DNA from: Peribacillus butanolivorans
GTDB taxonomy: Bacteria > Bacillota > Bacilli > Bacillales > DSM-1321
Assembly (NCBI RefSeq): GCF_001273755.1
Contig: NZ_LGYA01000001.1
Coordinates: forward strand, 4,380,803-4,444,802
DNA: 64,000 nucleotides
Reading direction: 5' to 3'
Shown here: positions 17,239 through 26,872 of the stretch, one piece after another
How the letters are laid out: every line of letters starts with the position of its first letter
Numbering within the stretch: position 1 is the stretch's first letter
Notes under the pieces: model-generated
Told to the model about the DNA's origin: nothing
Databases searched by the model: none
The model's input: only the letters and a program-made list of their open reading frames with translations
Program-made: the position numbers and the translations under genes

Positions 17239-18036
17239 ATGAAAAAAATATTATTTACGATCATAACGGCTTCTATATTCATTATGGGAATTTGTATGCC
17301 AACTAGAGGTGAAGCTGCCGTTGGAGATCGCACACTTTCGTATGGAACGAGTCATAGTGATGTAAAGGAACTACAGGAATTATTAATGACAAAAGGGGTC
17401 TTCCCCTATCATGAAGCAACAGGCTACTTCGGTCCGATTACAAAAGAGTCTGTTAAGAAGTTCCAGGAAAAATCAAGACTAAAAGTTGATGGAATAGCAG
17501 GTTCACAAACGAACCAGAAAATAAAAGTCCTGCGCAGTGGGGATATCGGTAAGCCTGTAGCTGAACTACAAAGGCTATTGAAGGTATGGGGTGTTTACAC
17601 TTCAACGGTCGATGGCATATATGGCAATGGTACAAAGCAGGCCGTTTCAAATTTTCAAAAGCAAAAGAGTTTATCGGTTGATGGAATTGCAGGGGCAAGA
17701 ACTTTAGGCAAATTAGAGGAGAAAGCCAATTTAGTAAGCCAAAATGTTAAGGAGCTGACCGTTGCAAGCACAGCTTATACGGCAAGCTGTTCTGGATGCT
17801 CCGGCACCACGAGAATGGGCGTCGATTTAAAAAAGTATGATGATGCAAAAGTGATAGCAGTCGACCCAAATGTGATCCCTTTAGGTTCTACCGTAGAGGT
17901 TGAAGGTTATGGACAGGCCCTCGCTGTAGATACGGGCGGAGCGATCAAAGGCAATAGAATTGATGTTTTCATTCCAAAAGAAGCGGATGCTTTAACGTGG
18001 GGAAGAAAAGAAGTGAAAGTAAAAATAATAGAGTGA
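17239..18036 (+). CDS. Secreted wall protein: two peptidoglycan-binding domains plus a 3D domain (YocH/resuscitation-type)
   Basis: 265 residues. Signal peptide (MKKILFTIITASIFIMGICM, cleavage probably after GEAA); PG_binding_1 repeats at about 30-95 (LSYGTSHSDVKELQELL, VDGIAGSQTN) and 98-155 (LRSGDIGKPVAELQRLL, VDGIAGARTL); C-terminal 3D domain at about 172-262 with three Asp in AVDTGGAIKGNRIDVF. The 3D domain has the double-psi barrel of lytic transglycosylases/MltA and is found in YocH and YorM. It should act on the cell wall outside the membrane. ATG behind GAGGAGG; strong terminator after. Confidence 0.88.
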   Translation: MKKILFTIITASIFIMGICMPTRGEAAVGDRTLSYGTSHSDVKELQELLMTKGVFPYHEATGYFGPITKESVKKFQEKSRLKVDGIAGSQTNQKIKVLRSGDIGKPVAELQRLLKVWGVYTSTVDGIYGNGTKQAVSNFQKQKSLSVDGIAGARTLGKLEEKANLVSQNVKELTVASTAYTASCSGCSGTTRMGVDLKKYDDAKVIAVDPNVIPLGSTVEVEGYGQALAVDTGGAIKGNRIDVFIPKEADALTWGRKEVKVKIIE

Positions 18037-18144
18037 TTGAATACGGCTCCAGCGTTTCAATCTGAATCTGCTAAATAAATAGAGAGAAAGAGCATGTATT
18101 GAAAACTTAAAATACATAAACAATTATTAGAAATAAAAAATTAA

Positions 18145-18171
18145 AAAGAGCATCAAGTGTTGATGCTCTTT
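18145..18171 (+). terminator. Terminator of the 3D-domain gene
   Basis: Perfect 12-base stem AAAGAGCATCAA/TTGATGCTCTTT with a 3-base loop. Confidence 0.88.
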
Positions 18172-18244
18172 AATTTCTTATACTACATATAATATCTCTA
18201 GGAAACTTCAGATTAACCTATTTCTAATTCCATTTAAATATTCG

Positions 18245-19096
18245 TTAATCCTTCAAGAATGTACCTTGCCGATACTCTAGGTAAGCTTGATCAATTTCCT
18301 CTTCTGTATTCATGACAAATGGTCCACGGGCAACAACTGGTTCCATCAAAGGTTCTCCCGCATATAAAACAATACGCAATGGTTCAATTGCTGTTATATC
18401 CACTTCACTTTCCTCTGATTCTTTCCCTGCACCCAGCCACAACACTTGACCCTTTGAAGCTTTCATTTCGTTTTTACCGAATAATCCACTTCCTTCTATT
18501 AGATAGATCATTCCGTTGTAGCTACCCGGCAAATTCTGTGTGACCGAAGCTCCAGGCTCTAGAAGCATTTCCACCATCGTAACAGGAACATGGTTTTTCG
18601 TCGCAGAGATAACATCCTTTGATGAACCAGAAAAGACGCGGATGATAGCTCCTTCTTCTTTTCTCACTGGCATATCTTTTCCCATTAAATTTTGATATCG
18701 CGGTGTTGTCATTTTTTTATCACGGGGAAGATTGACCCAGAGTTGAAGCGAATGGGCAGTAACACCTTCAGAAGGCACCTCATTATGCACAACGCCGCTT
18801 CCGGCTGTCATCCATTGGACATCACCCGGTCCGATTATTCCACCATCCCCGGTATGACTGTCATAGTGCTCAATCGTTCCATCGATAACAAATGTGACTG
18901 TTTCAATCCCTCTATGTGGATGAATATCAAATGAACCTTTTTGAAATTTATCCTCCATCATTAAAAGAAAGGGATCACTCTTCTCCCAATTTCCTGGTTC
19001 AATGACTGGACCCGCAGTATGAATCGGACTATATTTTTGAAGTTTCACATCTCTTACCTCAGCAATATCACGTTTGAAGATATTTTTACTTTCCAT
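18245..19096 (-). CDS. Pirin-family protein (cupin; quercetin-dioxygenase-like)
   Basis: 283 residues from the ATG at 19096. The in-frame ATG at 19108 abuts GGAGG with no spacer and cannot be used. N-terminal pirin cupin: FDIHPHRGIETVTFVIDGTI and GVVHNE supply the His/His/His/Glu metal site; then GDVQWMTAGSG and a C-terminal cupin (VTMVEMLLEPGASV). Pirins bind iron and some open quercetin; physiological roles are unclear. Upstream lies an operator identical to that of the neighbouring MarR gene, so expression is probably controlled by it. Confidence 0.88.
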   Translation of the reverse strand: MESKNIFKRDIAEVRDVKLQKYSPIHTAGPVIEPGNWEKSDPFLLMMEDKFQKGSFDIHPHRGIETVTFVIDGTIEHYDSHTGDGGIIGPGDVQWMTAGSGVVHNEVPSEGVTAHSLQLWVNLPRDKKMTTPRYQNLMGKDMPVRKEEGAIIRVFSGSSKDVISATKNHVPVTMVEMLLEPGASVTQNLPGSYNGMIYLIEGSGLFGKNEMKASKGQVLWLGAGKESEESEVDITAIEPLRIVLYAGEPLMEPVVARGPFVMNTEEEIDQAYLEYRQGTFLKD

Positions 19097-19117
19097 GCCT
19101 CTATTCATCCTCCTTGA

Positions 19118-19135
19118 AGTTACTAGTAAACTGAT
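19118..19135. promoter_or_regulatory. MarR-type operator upstream of the pirin gene
   Basis: AGTTACTAGTAAACTGAT with palindromic core TTACTAGTAA. The exact reverse complement occurs upstream of the MarR gene (19734-19751). Confidence 0.7.
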
Positions 19136-19228
19136 AAAGTGCCGTTACGATTATTTCTTCCTTTTTAGCTACTCAATAACTCTCCTCAACGCTTTGAAAA
19201 CAAGTTTCGCTCCAATCCCATACCTGAT

Positions 19229-19702
19229 TTAGGATTCCTCTTGTATTGAATTAGGCACTTCCGTTTGTAAACTATATCTATGAACCTTTATCATCATCTC
19301 ATGCAGGTTCTTCTTTTCAGTGTCATCCAATACATCAAATAATGAAGCTTGAAAATCTGATTGAATTGGCATTACTTTTTCCATTAAATCTTTCCCTTTT
19401 TCAGTTAATGAAATATATTTAACTTTCCATTGTTGATCCCGAACAATCAGATTATCTTTTTCTAACCTTGTTAACATATGTGATACGCCTCCACGACTGA
19501 TCGTAAGGTGCTCCGCCAATTCCAGTTGTGAAACAGGTTGATGAATAAGCACTTGTGCCAACATATCAAATTGCGCAGCAGTGACGCCAAAATGTTGTAA
19601 ATGATCATTCGTAAGCTGGTTACTTCTTTGATAAAAACGAACCATTCGCAGCCAAATCAACAAACTCAATTTATTATCATCGGTAAACCCCCGTCTATCC
19701 AT
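19229..19702 (-). CDS. MarR-family transcriptional regulator
   Basis: 157 residues with a winged helix: FGVTAAQFDMLAQVLI, HQPVSQLELAEHLTISRGGV (recognition region), SHMLTRLEKDNLIVR and the wing DQQWKVKYISLTEKG. Likely a dimeric repressor of itself and of the pirin gene 130 bases downstream, because both have the same TTACTAGTAA site. No cysteine is present, so it is not a thiol redox sensor of the OhrR type; a ligand such as a phenolic or quinone is possible but is inference. Confidence 0.87.
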   Translation of the reverse strand: MDRRGFTDDNKLSLLIWLRMVRFYQRSNQLTNDHLQHFGVTAAQFDMLAQVLIHQPVSQLELAEHLTISRGGVSHMLTRLEKDNLIVRDQQWKVKYISLTEKGKDLMEKVMPIQSDFQASLFDVLDDTEKKNLHEMMIKVHRYSLQTEVPNSIQEES

Positions 19703-19733
19703 GTTTGACCATCACCTCTCCTCTTGATACACC

Positions 19734-19765
19734 ATCAGTTTACTAGTAACTTGATAACTAGTCAA
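19734..19765. promoter_or_regulatory. MarR-type operator pair upstream of the regulator gene
   Basis: ATCAGTTTACTAGTAACT (19734-19751, core TTACTAGTAA) is the reverse complement of the site before the pirin gene. A second half-like palindrome, TTGATAACTAGTCAA, follows at 19751-19765. Confidence 0.65.
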
Positions 19766-20328
19766 ATGGCATTAGTTTATCATACAAATTCCCCCATATA
19801 GTATAGCCATTCTGTTTCTAATATAGAAGATATTCTCTCATCTAATGAGAGATTTTGGGAGAATTATTGTAGTAGCAAATAAAAGAGATTGTTAAACCTA
19901 AAATAATATCAAAAAAACACCTCATACCTTGGTTTGAGATTTACGAGAAATCACTACCAAACTGCTAAGGTGTCCTTATAGGATACTATAATTTAATGCT
20001 ACATCTCTAACCTCTATACTTCTTATCGTAATATTTTTCCTTCTTGCAATTCCAATAGTATTGAACGGGTCTGGGTAGTTTTTAATATTGCCATTCAAAA
20101 TACCACCCTCAATCATGATATTACCAAGTCCATAACTGCAAGCAGCAGCTCTTTCTTCAAGGAGTAAATGATGCTTACAGACTAGGCTTCGATAATCAAG
20201 ATACTTTTATAATTGGCTTACTTGTTAATACGTCTAAAATCCAAAAAACGGGACGTTCCACTGACAAGCATATAAACCTTCAATAAGAAACCAGTAAAAA
20301 ATACTGATTTTCTATGTGGTTCTAATAC
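19766..20328. other. Intergenic with gene remnants
   Basis: Holds the beta-helix protein remnant at 19976-20170, a plus-strand open stretch with no start (VNDAYRLGFDNQDTFIIGLL, about 20164-20223), and a weak hairpin before galE (CAGTA/TACTG at about 20288-20303). No intact gene. Confidence 0.4.
19976..20170 (-). pseudogene. Parallel beta-helix (pectate-lyase superfamily) protein fragment
   Basis: The frame reads CSYGLGNIMIEGGILNGNIK, then NYPDPFNTIGIARRKNITIR and SIEVRDVALNY before the stop. The GGILNGN...NITIRSIEVRD pattern is that of right-handed beta-helix coils in pectin-lyase-like or phage tail-spike proteins. No start and only about 60 residues left. Confidence 0.5.
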
Positions 20329-21300
20329 TTAATTCATTTGAGATTTATGCCATTTCCATGCACTTTCAATAATCTCGTCTAAATCTATTGCTGCTTTCCA
20401 CCCAAGATCTTCATATATCTTATTGGCTGAAGCAACCAGTCGAGCTGGATCTCCTGGCCGACGATCTGCATATTCTATATTCGGTTTTACCCCTGTGACT
20501 TTTTCACATGTGTCTATTACATCTTTAACCGAAAATCCTTTTCCATTCCCAAGGTTGTAGATTGCCGTATTCTTCTTCCCAGACAATAGGGCTTGAAGAG
20601 CTAATATATGTGCTTTAGCTAAATCCGTTACATGAATATAGTCGCGAATACAAGTACCATCTTGTGTATCATAGTCTGTACCAAACACGGAAATTTTCTC
20701 ACGTTGACCTAATAAATGCTGTAAAATAATAGGAATTAAATGTGTTTCTGGATCGTGACTTTCACCGATTTCTGCCGACTCATGTGCTCCAGCCGCATTA
20801 AAGTATCGCAAAACAACATAATGAAGTCCATATGCATGGGCAAAGTCACCTAAGATTTGCTCTACCATCAATTTCGAGCGACCATATGGATTAATCGGAT
20901 TAGTTGGCTGTTCTTCATCAATTATATCTACATTTGGTATCCCGTAAGTAGCTGCCGTAGATGAAAAAATGAAGTTCTTAACATCATGCTTGAGCATAGT
21001 ATTTAATAAAGTAATAGTTGAAGCAACATTATTTTCATAGTATTTATAAGGGTCTTGAACAGACTCACCAACTAAACTATTAGCAGCAAAATGCATAACA
21101 GCCTTAATTGGATATTTGAGGAATATATCATTTAAAACCGCTCCATCCCCTAAATCCCCTTCTATCAAGATGGCCTTCGAATCCACCAGCGAACGAAAAC
21201 CCGTTGAGAGATTATCTAGAATAACCACCTCTTCTGTATTTACTAACTCTTTTACAAGATGACTTCCAATATAACCTGCACCGCCAACAACCAAAATCAT
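20329..21300 (-). CDS. galE: UDP-glucose 4-epimerase (copy 1, intact)
   Basis: 323 residues. Start ATG at 21300 behind GAAAGGAG. The NAD-binding GGAGYIGSH opens the protein, the catalytic Tyr/Lys lie in NPYGRSK with the Ser/Thr in FSSTAATYG, and YNLGNGKGFSVKDVI plus RRPGDPARL follow. It interconverts UDP-glucose and UDP-galactose (or the GlcNAc forms) for polymer synthesis. Last gene of a galE - fusion transferase - gtaB cluster read right to left. A second, frameshifted copy is at 52014-52980; the last 250 or so residues of the two are the same by eye. Confidence 0.93.
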   Translation of the reverse strand: MILVVGGAGYIGSHLVKELVNTEEVVILDNLSTGFRSLVDSKAILIEGDLGDGAVLNDIFLKYPIKAVMHFAANSLVGESVQDPYKYYENNVASTITLLNTMLKHDVKNFIFSSTAATYGIPNVDIIDEEQPTNPINPYGRSKLMVEQILGDFAHAYGLHYVVLRYFNAAGAHESAEIGESHDPETHLIPIILQHLLGQREKISVFGTDYDTQDGTCIRDYIHVTDLAKAHILALQALLSGKKNTAIYNLGNGKGFSVKDVIDTCEKVTGVKPNIEYADRRPGDPARLVASANKIYEDLGWKAAIDLDEIIESAWKWHKSQMN

Positions 21301-21655
21301 ATTATTTACTCCTTTCAATCTAAAAAACCTTTAACATTAAAATTAAGGGTATACATTCCTTTTCATAATCCATGAAAAATGAAAAAGTCAATCAAACAAG
21401 ACATATGACTTTTGAACCAGCAAATCTAGTATCTTTCAGTATATCAAGGATTGGTATAACTGAAAACGAATTCATGGCAGCATCAGTTATATGGCGCTTC
21501 AAACGATTGAACTATTAATTATTTTTTCAAGTCCATGATGAAATAATTAATATGTATCCCGAAATCAATTGTGCTTTTTTCGTGTCCTTTGATTATTCAT
21601 AGAGTGGGGCAGACTCCTTTCTCATTGAATTTGAGAAAAGAACCTGCCCACTACT
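21301..21655. other. Intergenic with a large imperfect hairpin
   Basis: Just after the fusion gene lies an inverted repeat (21604-21651: GTGGGGCAG ... CTGCCCAC with inner pairing CTTTCTC/GAGAAAAG). It lacks a T-run on the minus strand, so it may be an mRNA 3-prime stem rather than a full terminator. No gene. Confidence 0.45.
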
Positions 21656-24600
21656 TTATAAGCATTTATTAAATGTTTCCATAGCTAAAGAATTATATTG
21701 ATTGTAATCAAATTTTTCTATTTTGAGATTCTCTTTTCTTATCATAGAGTATAAACCTTTTTCAAGTCCATTAATGCTATCTTCAACAAGCAAACCATAT
21801 TTCCCGTCTTCCAAAACGGTTCGATTAGCAATTATATCAGTAGCCATAATTTTCATTCCTAAAGTCATCGCCTCTAACAAAACCATAGGTTGACCTTCAT
21901 AATGTGAAGAAAGAACAAAACAGTCACATTTTTTCATAAACGAAAAAGGATTTTCAAGTTGTCCTAAAAGATGAACTGAGTTATTCAAATCTAGCTCATT
22001 GATTAAGTCCTGTAAATCTTCCTTTAAAGGACCCTGTCCTAAGATATACAACTTACTATTTTTGTGTTCCTTTTGGAATCTTGCAAATGCATAAATCAAA
22101 TTATCTTGTCCTTTTTCTGGAGATAATCTTCCCATGTTGACAAAATTAAAATTATCTTTTCTGGGATACGGGATAAATTGATTATCCACCTCCAATCCAA
22201 AGACTTCTTTTATTTTTAAAGCATTATTATCTAACCAGCCTAGAGATACACCATCCTTTATTATATGAGAATAAGTACCCTTTAGAGTAACTGCTTCCCT
22301 ATCTACACTGACTATACTTCCATTAAGGCTTTTTAAATTTCCAACCGTCGTCTTAGCACCTTGTAACCCAAACGGTTTATTCCAAATATAATCCTTTTTC
22401 CCGAAATTAATTTCTGAAGTGCTCTGTACTTCTCTCTCTTTTAACTTTATTGGTGTATCTATAATTTTAAATGCTCTGGTATCCAGCCACCCAATTTTTT
22501 CATTATCTATTTCAAAAAGATAATAAATACCTTTTATGGTTTTATTTACTGTTATAATGTTTGCAATTTGTCCTTCATACTCTTTTGCTTTAGCTATTTT
22601 TTTAGCATTAAAATTTGGATAAGCTTTTGTCCAAATTTTATGGTTTTCTGGTTTAGTTATTACTCCATACATCTGCGTACTAATGTTTATTTCTTTCAAA
22701 GTTCTATTTTCAATATTATCAATTATATTCTTATTCTTTTTATAATTTCTGGATATAATATACTTTCTTTTTAAATGAATTTTCTTCTTGTTTATATTGC
22801 TCAAATTTTCATAAATTGAACAATGTTCAAGAATAGATAAAGCTGAATTATCTATCCACCCTATTAATGTATTATTAATTGAAATTCTACTATATATCGA
22901 ATGTTGTGTTTTTACTTCCTTATCAACTTTCACAATAATACCTTTAAAATCTAGACTAGTAGAAACTTTGTATGTGCCTTCAACCTTGTATGGTTTAGAC
23001 CAAATATGGTTTCCCCCTGGTCTTACCAGTTTTGCGATTTTATCAAGATCTTTTTCGTAAATAATACTGTCTGGCATTAACTCAATGGCCTCATCGGTTA
23101 TCCAGCCAATAATTTGATTGTTAAAACTGAATTTGTAAAAAGTATTATACTCATCTCTTGCTTTTCTTGAAATCACAATTTCAGCATTTTCAAATCGTTT
23201 TCCTAGACGAAACTTAGTTGCACCCAAATTACCAGGAAGGATATTCCAAGCGTAGTATTTATTAATACCCTTTAATATCGCTCTGGCTTTGAAATTTTCT
23301 GTAATCAATGACTTTTCGTCATTTTCTATAACTTCCAGTTCCTTTGATTCAATTTGAAGGATTTTCTCTGGGTTGATAGAATTCATAACATAATCGAATT
23401 TATCATAGTCTGCATACTCTAACAAATTCTTTCGGTTTAATTCCATTGTTCCCTTGGAAACACTTACAAGTTTATCAAATCGATTATATACGGAAAAAAG
23501 TCCCCTCAGATTTATACGATGAGGTCTCTTTCCATTAATAATTTTCTCACTCTCAGAGAGCAAATCATTATGCAAATAACAAATTTTCTTTTTTGCATCT
23601 GCGGACAAGAGAAATTTAGCCCAATAAAGACTATACCCACTAAAATCAATAACAAAGTCAAATTTAGTTTTACCGAATAAGCGTGCATGTTCTCTAACAT
23701 ATGCATTTTCGGGGTAAAGCTTTTTCCCTAAAAAACCTCTTTCCCCTCTATTATTAATAAATTTATTCCTATATACTTCAAAAAATTTATAAGCAGGTAG
23801 TCCAGGTTTAAAAAGAAAACGCACATTCTTATTTACCCTGTCCAAATTTTTCAAGACTTCTTTAGAGTGAGGAGTAGCAGTAAAACAACTAACATCATAT
23901 TTCTCATAATCTATGTTATTCATTAAATTGAGGAAAGAAGATGTAATCCCGTTATTTCTCATGCCTCCCGGATATATTAATATTTTTTCCTTTGAGGAAT
24001 CTAGACCAGTAATGGTGTTGAGTTCTTTCGAAGACCTATTGAATATATTAAGGACAATTCTCTCTGTTACTTTCCCATCTTCATAGTTCGTGAATTTCTC
24101 CTGCATCATTTTATATTTTTCACAATAACTCATTTTCACATTTTTAATATCCTTAATTGCATTAACTAATTCTTTCGAGTTAAAAAGCATTGGGCCAGGA
24201 AGTTCATCATTTTTAAGATATTGCCCTCTTTGCTCTGTATAAACATCAGCATCCCAAGTGTAAAATAGAATTGGCTTATTGGTAACAAGGAAATCAAAGA
24301 AAATACTAGAATAATCAGTAATAAGCAAATCAACAGTAGCAAGCAATTCATTTGTATCCACATAATCAGGGATCAATCTTTCCTTGATTTCTGTGTGCTT
24401 ATTAGCTTCTTTATAAAGATAAGGGTGAACCTTAATCAAAATATTATATTGATCACCGATTTGACTTTCTAAATAATTTATATCTGCAATGATTTGAAGA
24501 ACATCGTTATTCACTTTAGAAAGATTTGTTCCCTTCCAAGTTGGAGCGTATAAAATATTCTCCTTACTACCATTGATTCCTAAACCTAAAGTTCTTAAAT

Positions 24601-25264
24601 AATCATTAAACTCTTCAGGATTTGTATTCAGAGTTAAGTCAATTCTTGGATATCCTTCTTCGATAATTTTCCCTTTATACAATCCGTTTAATTTATAGCT
24701 TTCAGTAAATATTTTGGTAGTATGAGCATTAGGACTCAAAATGTATTCTGTGCTTAAAAAGTTCCTTAAAACGTTTTGAGAGAGTGATGGATTACCCGGT
24801 ATATCAAAACCCATATTTTTAAGTGGTGTACCGTGCCAAGTATTAATATAAACTTGATCATTTTTTGGTATAAAAAAAGACTGGAATGTTGAATTATTAA
24901 TTAGATACTCACTTGTTGCTAAATACTTAAAATAGTCCTTTGAGTTACGTTGAACAAATTTAACATTAGGCATGTCTTTATACTTTGATATTACACCTGA
25001 AAGCGGACTAAAATCTTGAATAGACCATATATGCACAAAATCTTTAAAGTCTTGATTTCCTATCATATATTTAAACATCGCGTATGGACTGTCAGTGATA
25101 CTATTCCCATCGCGACTCTCATAAAATATAGTGTTTTTTTTCACAATTAACTTATCATAAAACTTTGCATAATTATTTACACGCTGATGATTTTCCTTTG
25201 ATAAGTAATTAGCAATTGGTTCTTTAAGGAAATCGATTTTTCTTTTTAATACCTTCTTATTCAC
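21656..25264 (-). CDS. TagF-like polyol-phosphate transferase / GT-B glycosyltransferase fusion with internal GW modules (copy 1)
   Basis: 1202 residues, GTG start (25264) behind AAAAAAGGGG; the second copy keeps the same GTG. Residues about 40-405 are a CDP-glycerol glycerophosphotransferase (TagF) domain: INTWHGTPLKNMGFD near 138, ILYAPTWKG near 238, LITDYSSIFFDF near 316. Residues about 425-640 are the first half of a GT-B glycosyltransferase (ILIYPGGMRNNGITSSF). About 655-1035 hold four GW/SH3-like modules, each with W near the start and IGW/LGWL-A near the end (HIWSKPYKVEG, KIWTKAYPNF, YIWNKPFGLQG). Residues 1038-1200 are the GT4 second half (NMGRLSPEKGQDN, SSHYEGQPMVLLEA). No signal peptide, so cytoplasmic or membrane-associated. 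Presumably builds and glycosylates a teichoic-acid-like polymer. Confidence 0.85.
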   Translation of the reverse strand: MNKKVLKRKIDFLKEPIANYLSKENHQRVNNYAKFYDKLIVKKNTIFYESRDGNSITDSPYAMFKYMIGNQDFKDFVHIWSIQDFSPLSGVISKYKDMPNVKFVQRNSKDYFKYLATSEYLINNSTFQSFFIPKNDQVYINTWHGTPLKNMGFDIPGNPSLSQNVLRNFLSTEYILSPNAHTTKIFTESYKLNGLYKGKIIEEGYPRIDLTLNTNPEEFNDYLRTLGLGINGSKENILYAPTWKGTNLSKVNNDVLQIIADINYLESQIGDQYNILIKVHPYLYKEANKHTEIKERLIPDYVDTNELLATVDLLITDYSSIFFDFLVTNKPILFYTWDADVYTEQRGQYLKNDELPGPMLFNSKELVNAIKDIKNVKMSYCEKYKMMQEKFTNYEDGKVTERIVLNIFNRSSKELNTITGLDSSKEKILIYPGGMRNNGITSSFLNLMNNIDYEKYDVSCFTATPHSKEVLKNLDRVNKNVRFLFKPGLPAYKFFEVYRNKFINNRGERGFLGKKLYPENAYVREHARLFGKTKFDFVIDFSGYSLYWAKFLLSADAKKKICYLHNDLLSESEKIINGKRPHRINLRGLFSVYNRFDKLVSVSKGTMELNRKNLLEYADYDKFDYVMNSINPEKILQIESKELEVIENDEKSLITENFKARAILKGINKYYAWNILPGNLGATKFRLGKRFENAEIVISRKARDEYNTFYKFSFNNQIIGWITDEAIELMPDSIIYEKDLDKIAKLVRPGGNHIWSKPYKVEGTYKVSTSLDFKGIIVKVDKEVKTQHSIYSRISINNTLIGWIDNSALSILEHCSIYENLSNINKKKIHLKRKYIISRNYKKNKNIIDNIENRTLKEINISTQMYGVITKPENHKIWTKAYPNFNAKKIAKAKEYEGQIANIITVNKTIKGIYYLFEIDNEKIGWLDTRAFKIIDTPIKLKEREVQSTSEINFGKKDYIWNKPFGLQGAKTTVGNLKSLNGSIVSVDREAVTLKGTYSHIIKDGVSLGWLDNNALKIKEVFGLEVDNQFIPYPRKDNFNFVNMGRLSPEKGQDNLIYAFARFQKEHKNSKLYILGQGPLKEDLQDLINELDLNNSVHLLGQLENPFSFMKKCDCFVLSSHYEGQPMVLLEAMTLGMKIMATDIIANRTVLEDGKYGLLVEDSINGLEKGLYSMIRKENLKIEKFDYNQYNSLAMETFNKCL

Positions 25265-25795
25265 TAACTGGGCATCCCCTTTTTTGATTAAATTTTCCCC
25301 TGATTCAAAATCACAATTATCTTTCCAGGGATAAATAATAGCAACAATAAATTTTCAATAGTTGGTGACTTTTTATTACTACTTTTATAGAGCTTTACTT
25401 TGATTATTAAGCTATATATTCCCTCTGTCTTAGTAAGTATATTACTTCACAATAATCTATATGAAAATAGCACTTTCACTTCTAAATATACCCATGATAA
25501 AAATATCAACTTTATTATCTAACATCTCTTGAATCTTTTGTTCTCAATTATCTTTAGGGATCACTTAATACACATTACAATAGTTTATATATTAAACTAT
25601 TAAATAATCGCAAAGGTCTATGTCACGCCTGATCGATATTTTAAACTTTTTCAATTTAGATTCATCATTTTTAATAAAAATGCAGCAAACAACAAAGCAA
25701 ATGATTAAACTATCCTTTGCCCTTGTTTTTATAAATTCCTATCCATAAGCCTAGTTAAAGTTAAAGAAAATCTCATAAGAATTAATGTAAAAAAA
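25265..25795. other. Intergenic between gtaB and the fusion gene
   Basis: 530 AT-rich bases without a reading frame. The second cassette has a spacer of nearly the same length (56677-57201) but with little similarity except next to the fusion gene (GGCATCCCCTTTT and CAATAGTTGG). The fusion gene may have its own promoter here; none is clear. Confidence 0.45.
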
Positions 25796-26680
25796 CTACT
25801 TAACTGCCTTATGTTTTTTGAGTATACTTTCCAATTCTCTTAAAATGTCGTCTCTCAATTCAGGACGTTGTAAGGCAAATTCAATGGTAGTTTTTACAAA
25901 GCCATCTACAACTCCGACATCATGTCTTTTTCCTTCAAAATCATAGGCAAATACTGTTTGGATTTCATTTAGTTTTTGAATGGCATCAGTTAACTGAATT
26001 TCACCACCAGCACCAGTTTCATGTTTAGCTAAAAAGTGAAATATTTCTGGAGTTAATATATATCTCCCCATAATCGCTAAATTAGATGGAGCTGTTCCTT
26101 GTTCTGGTTTTTCAACAAAGTTATTAACTTCGTACCTTCTACCATCTTGAGTAAGCGGGTCAATGATACCATACCTATGCGTTTCGCTTTCATTAACGGA
26201 TTGTACTCCAATAATAGACGAACCTGTCGCATCATATTCATTTATTAATTGACGTAATGAAGGTACCTCGCTTTGAACGATATCATCACCTAAAAGTACG
26301 GCAAATGGTTCATCCCCAATAAAATTACGGGCACACCAGATAGCATGTCCAAGGCCTCTCGGCTCTTTCTGCCTAATGTAATGGATATTGGCTAAATTAG
26401 ATGGATATTGTACTTTCTCCAATAAATCAAATTTTCCATGATCCCTCAAATTATTCTCTAGCTCAAAGGCATTATCGAAGTGATCTTCTATCGCACGTTT
26501 ATTCTTTCCTGTGACAATAATAATATCTTCAATGCCTGATTCTACAGCTTCTTCTATAATATATTGAATAGTTGGTTTATCCACGATTGGAAGCATTTCT
26601 TTTGGCATTGCCTTTGTAGCAGGTAAAAAGCGTGTTCCCAATCCCGCTGCAGGTATAATTGCTTTTTGTACTTTTTTCAT
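25796..26680 (-). CDS. gtaB: UTP-glucose-1-phosphate uridylyltransferase (copy 1)
   Basis: 294 residues. [20 protein letters not shown] is the nucleotide-binding signature; [35 protein letters not shown] and [14 protein letters not shown] complete the GalU/GtaB family. It makes UDP-glucose from UTP and glucose-1-phosphate; UDP-glucose feeds GalE and teichoic-acid or glycolipid glucosylation. AAGGAGC ribosome binding site. First gene of the cassette. Differs from copy 2 (57202-58089) at only a handful of residues plus one near the C-terminus. Confidence 0.94.
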   Translation of the reverse strand: MKKVQKAIIPAAGLGTRFLPATKAMPKEMLPIVDKPTIQYIIEEAVESGIEDIIIVTGKNKRAIEDHFDNAFELENNLRDHGKFDLLEKVQYPSNLANIHYIRQKEPRGLGHAIWCARNFIGDEPFAVLLGDDIVQSEVPSLRQLINEYDATGSSIIGVQSVNESETHRYGIIDPLTQDGRRYEVNNFVEKPEQGTAPSNLAIMGRYILTPEIFHFLAKHETGAGGEIQLTDAIQKLNEIQTVFAYDFEGKRHDVGVVDGFVKTTIEFALQRPELRDDILRELESILKKHKAVK

Positions 26681-26714
26681 TAATTTGTAGCTCCTTCATA
26701 CTTTAGAAAATGTA

Positions 26715-26757
26715 AAAAAAAAACCTTTCAACAATTACAATTGTTGAAATTTTTTTA
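26715..26757 (-). terminator. Terminator or attenuator in the gtaB copy 1 leader
   Basis: Perfect 11-base stem TTTCAACAATT/AATTGTTGAAA with a 2-base centre, flanked by A- and T-runs on both sides. It lies between the likely gtaB promoter (26873-26900) and the gtaB start. Copy 2 has no such hairpin in its short leader. Confidence 0.8.
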
Positions 26758-26872
26758 ATCAAATGGATACCTCTTATATTAAAAGAAAATTCATAAAGGT
26801 AATTAACTAATGTTCATTCCAGTGTTAATAATAAATTGAAAAAACACTAAAAATTTCTTAATCACATTATTG

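Noticed and set aside
21604..21651. Strong terminator after the fusion gene copy 1
   Set aside because: The hairpin is long but lacks a T-run on the minus strand and galE follows in the same direction, so it is listed only as an inverted repeat.
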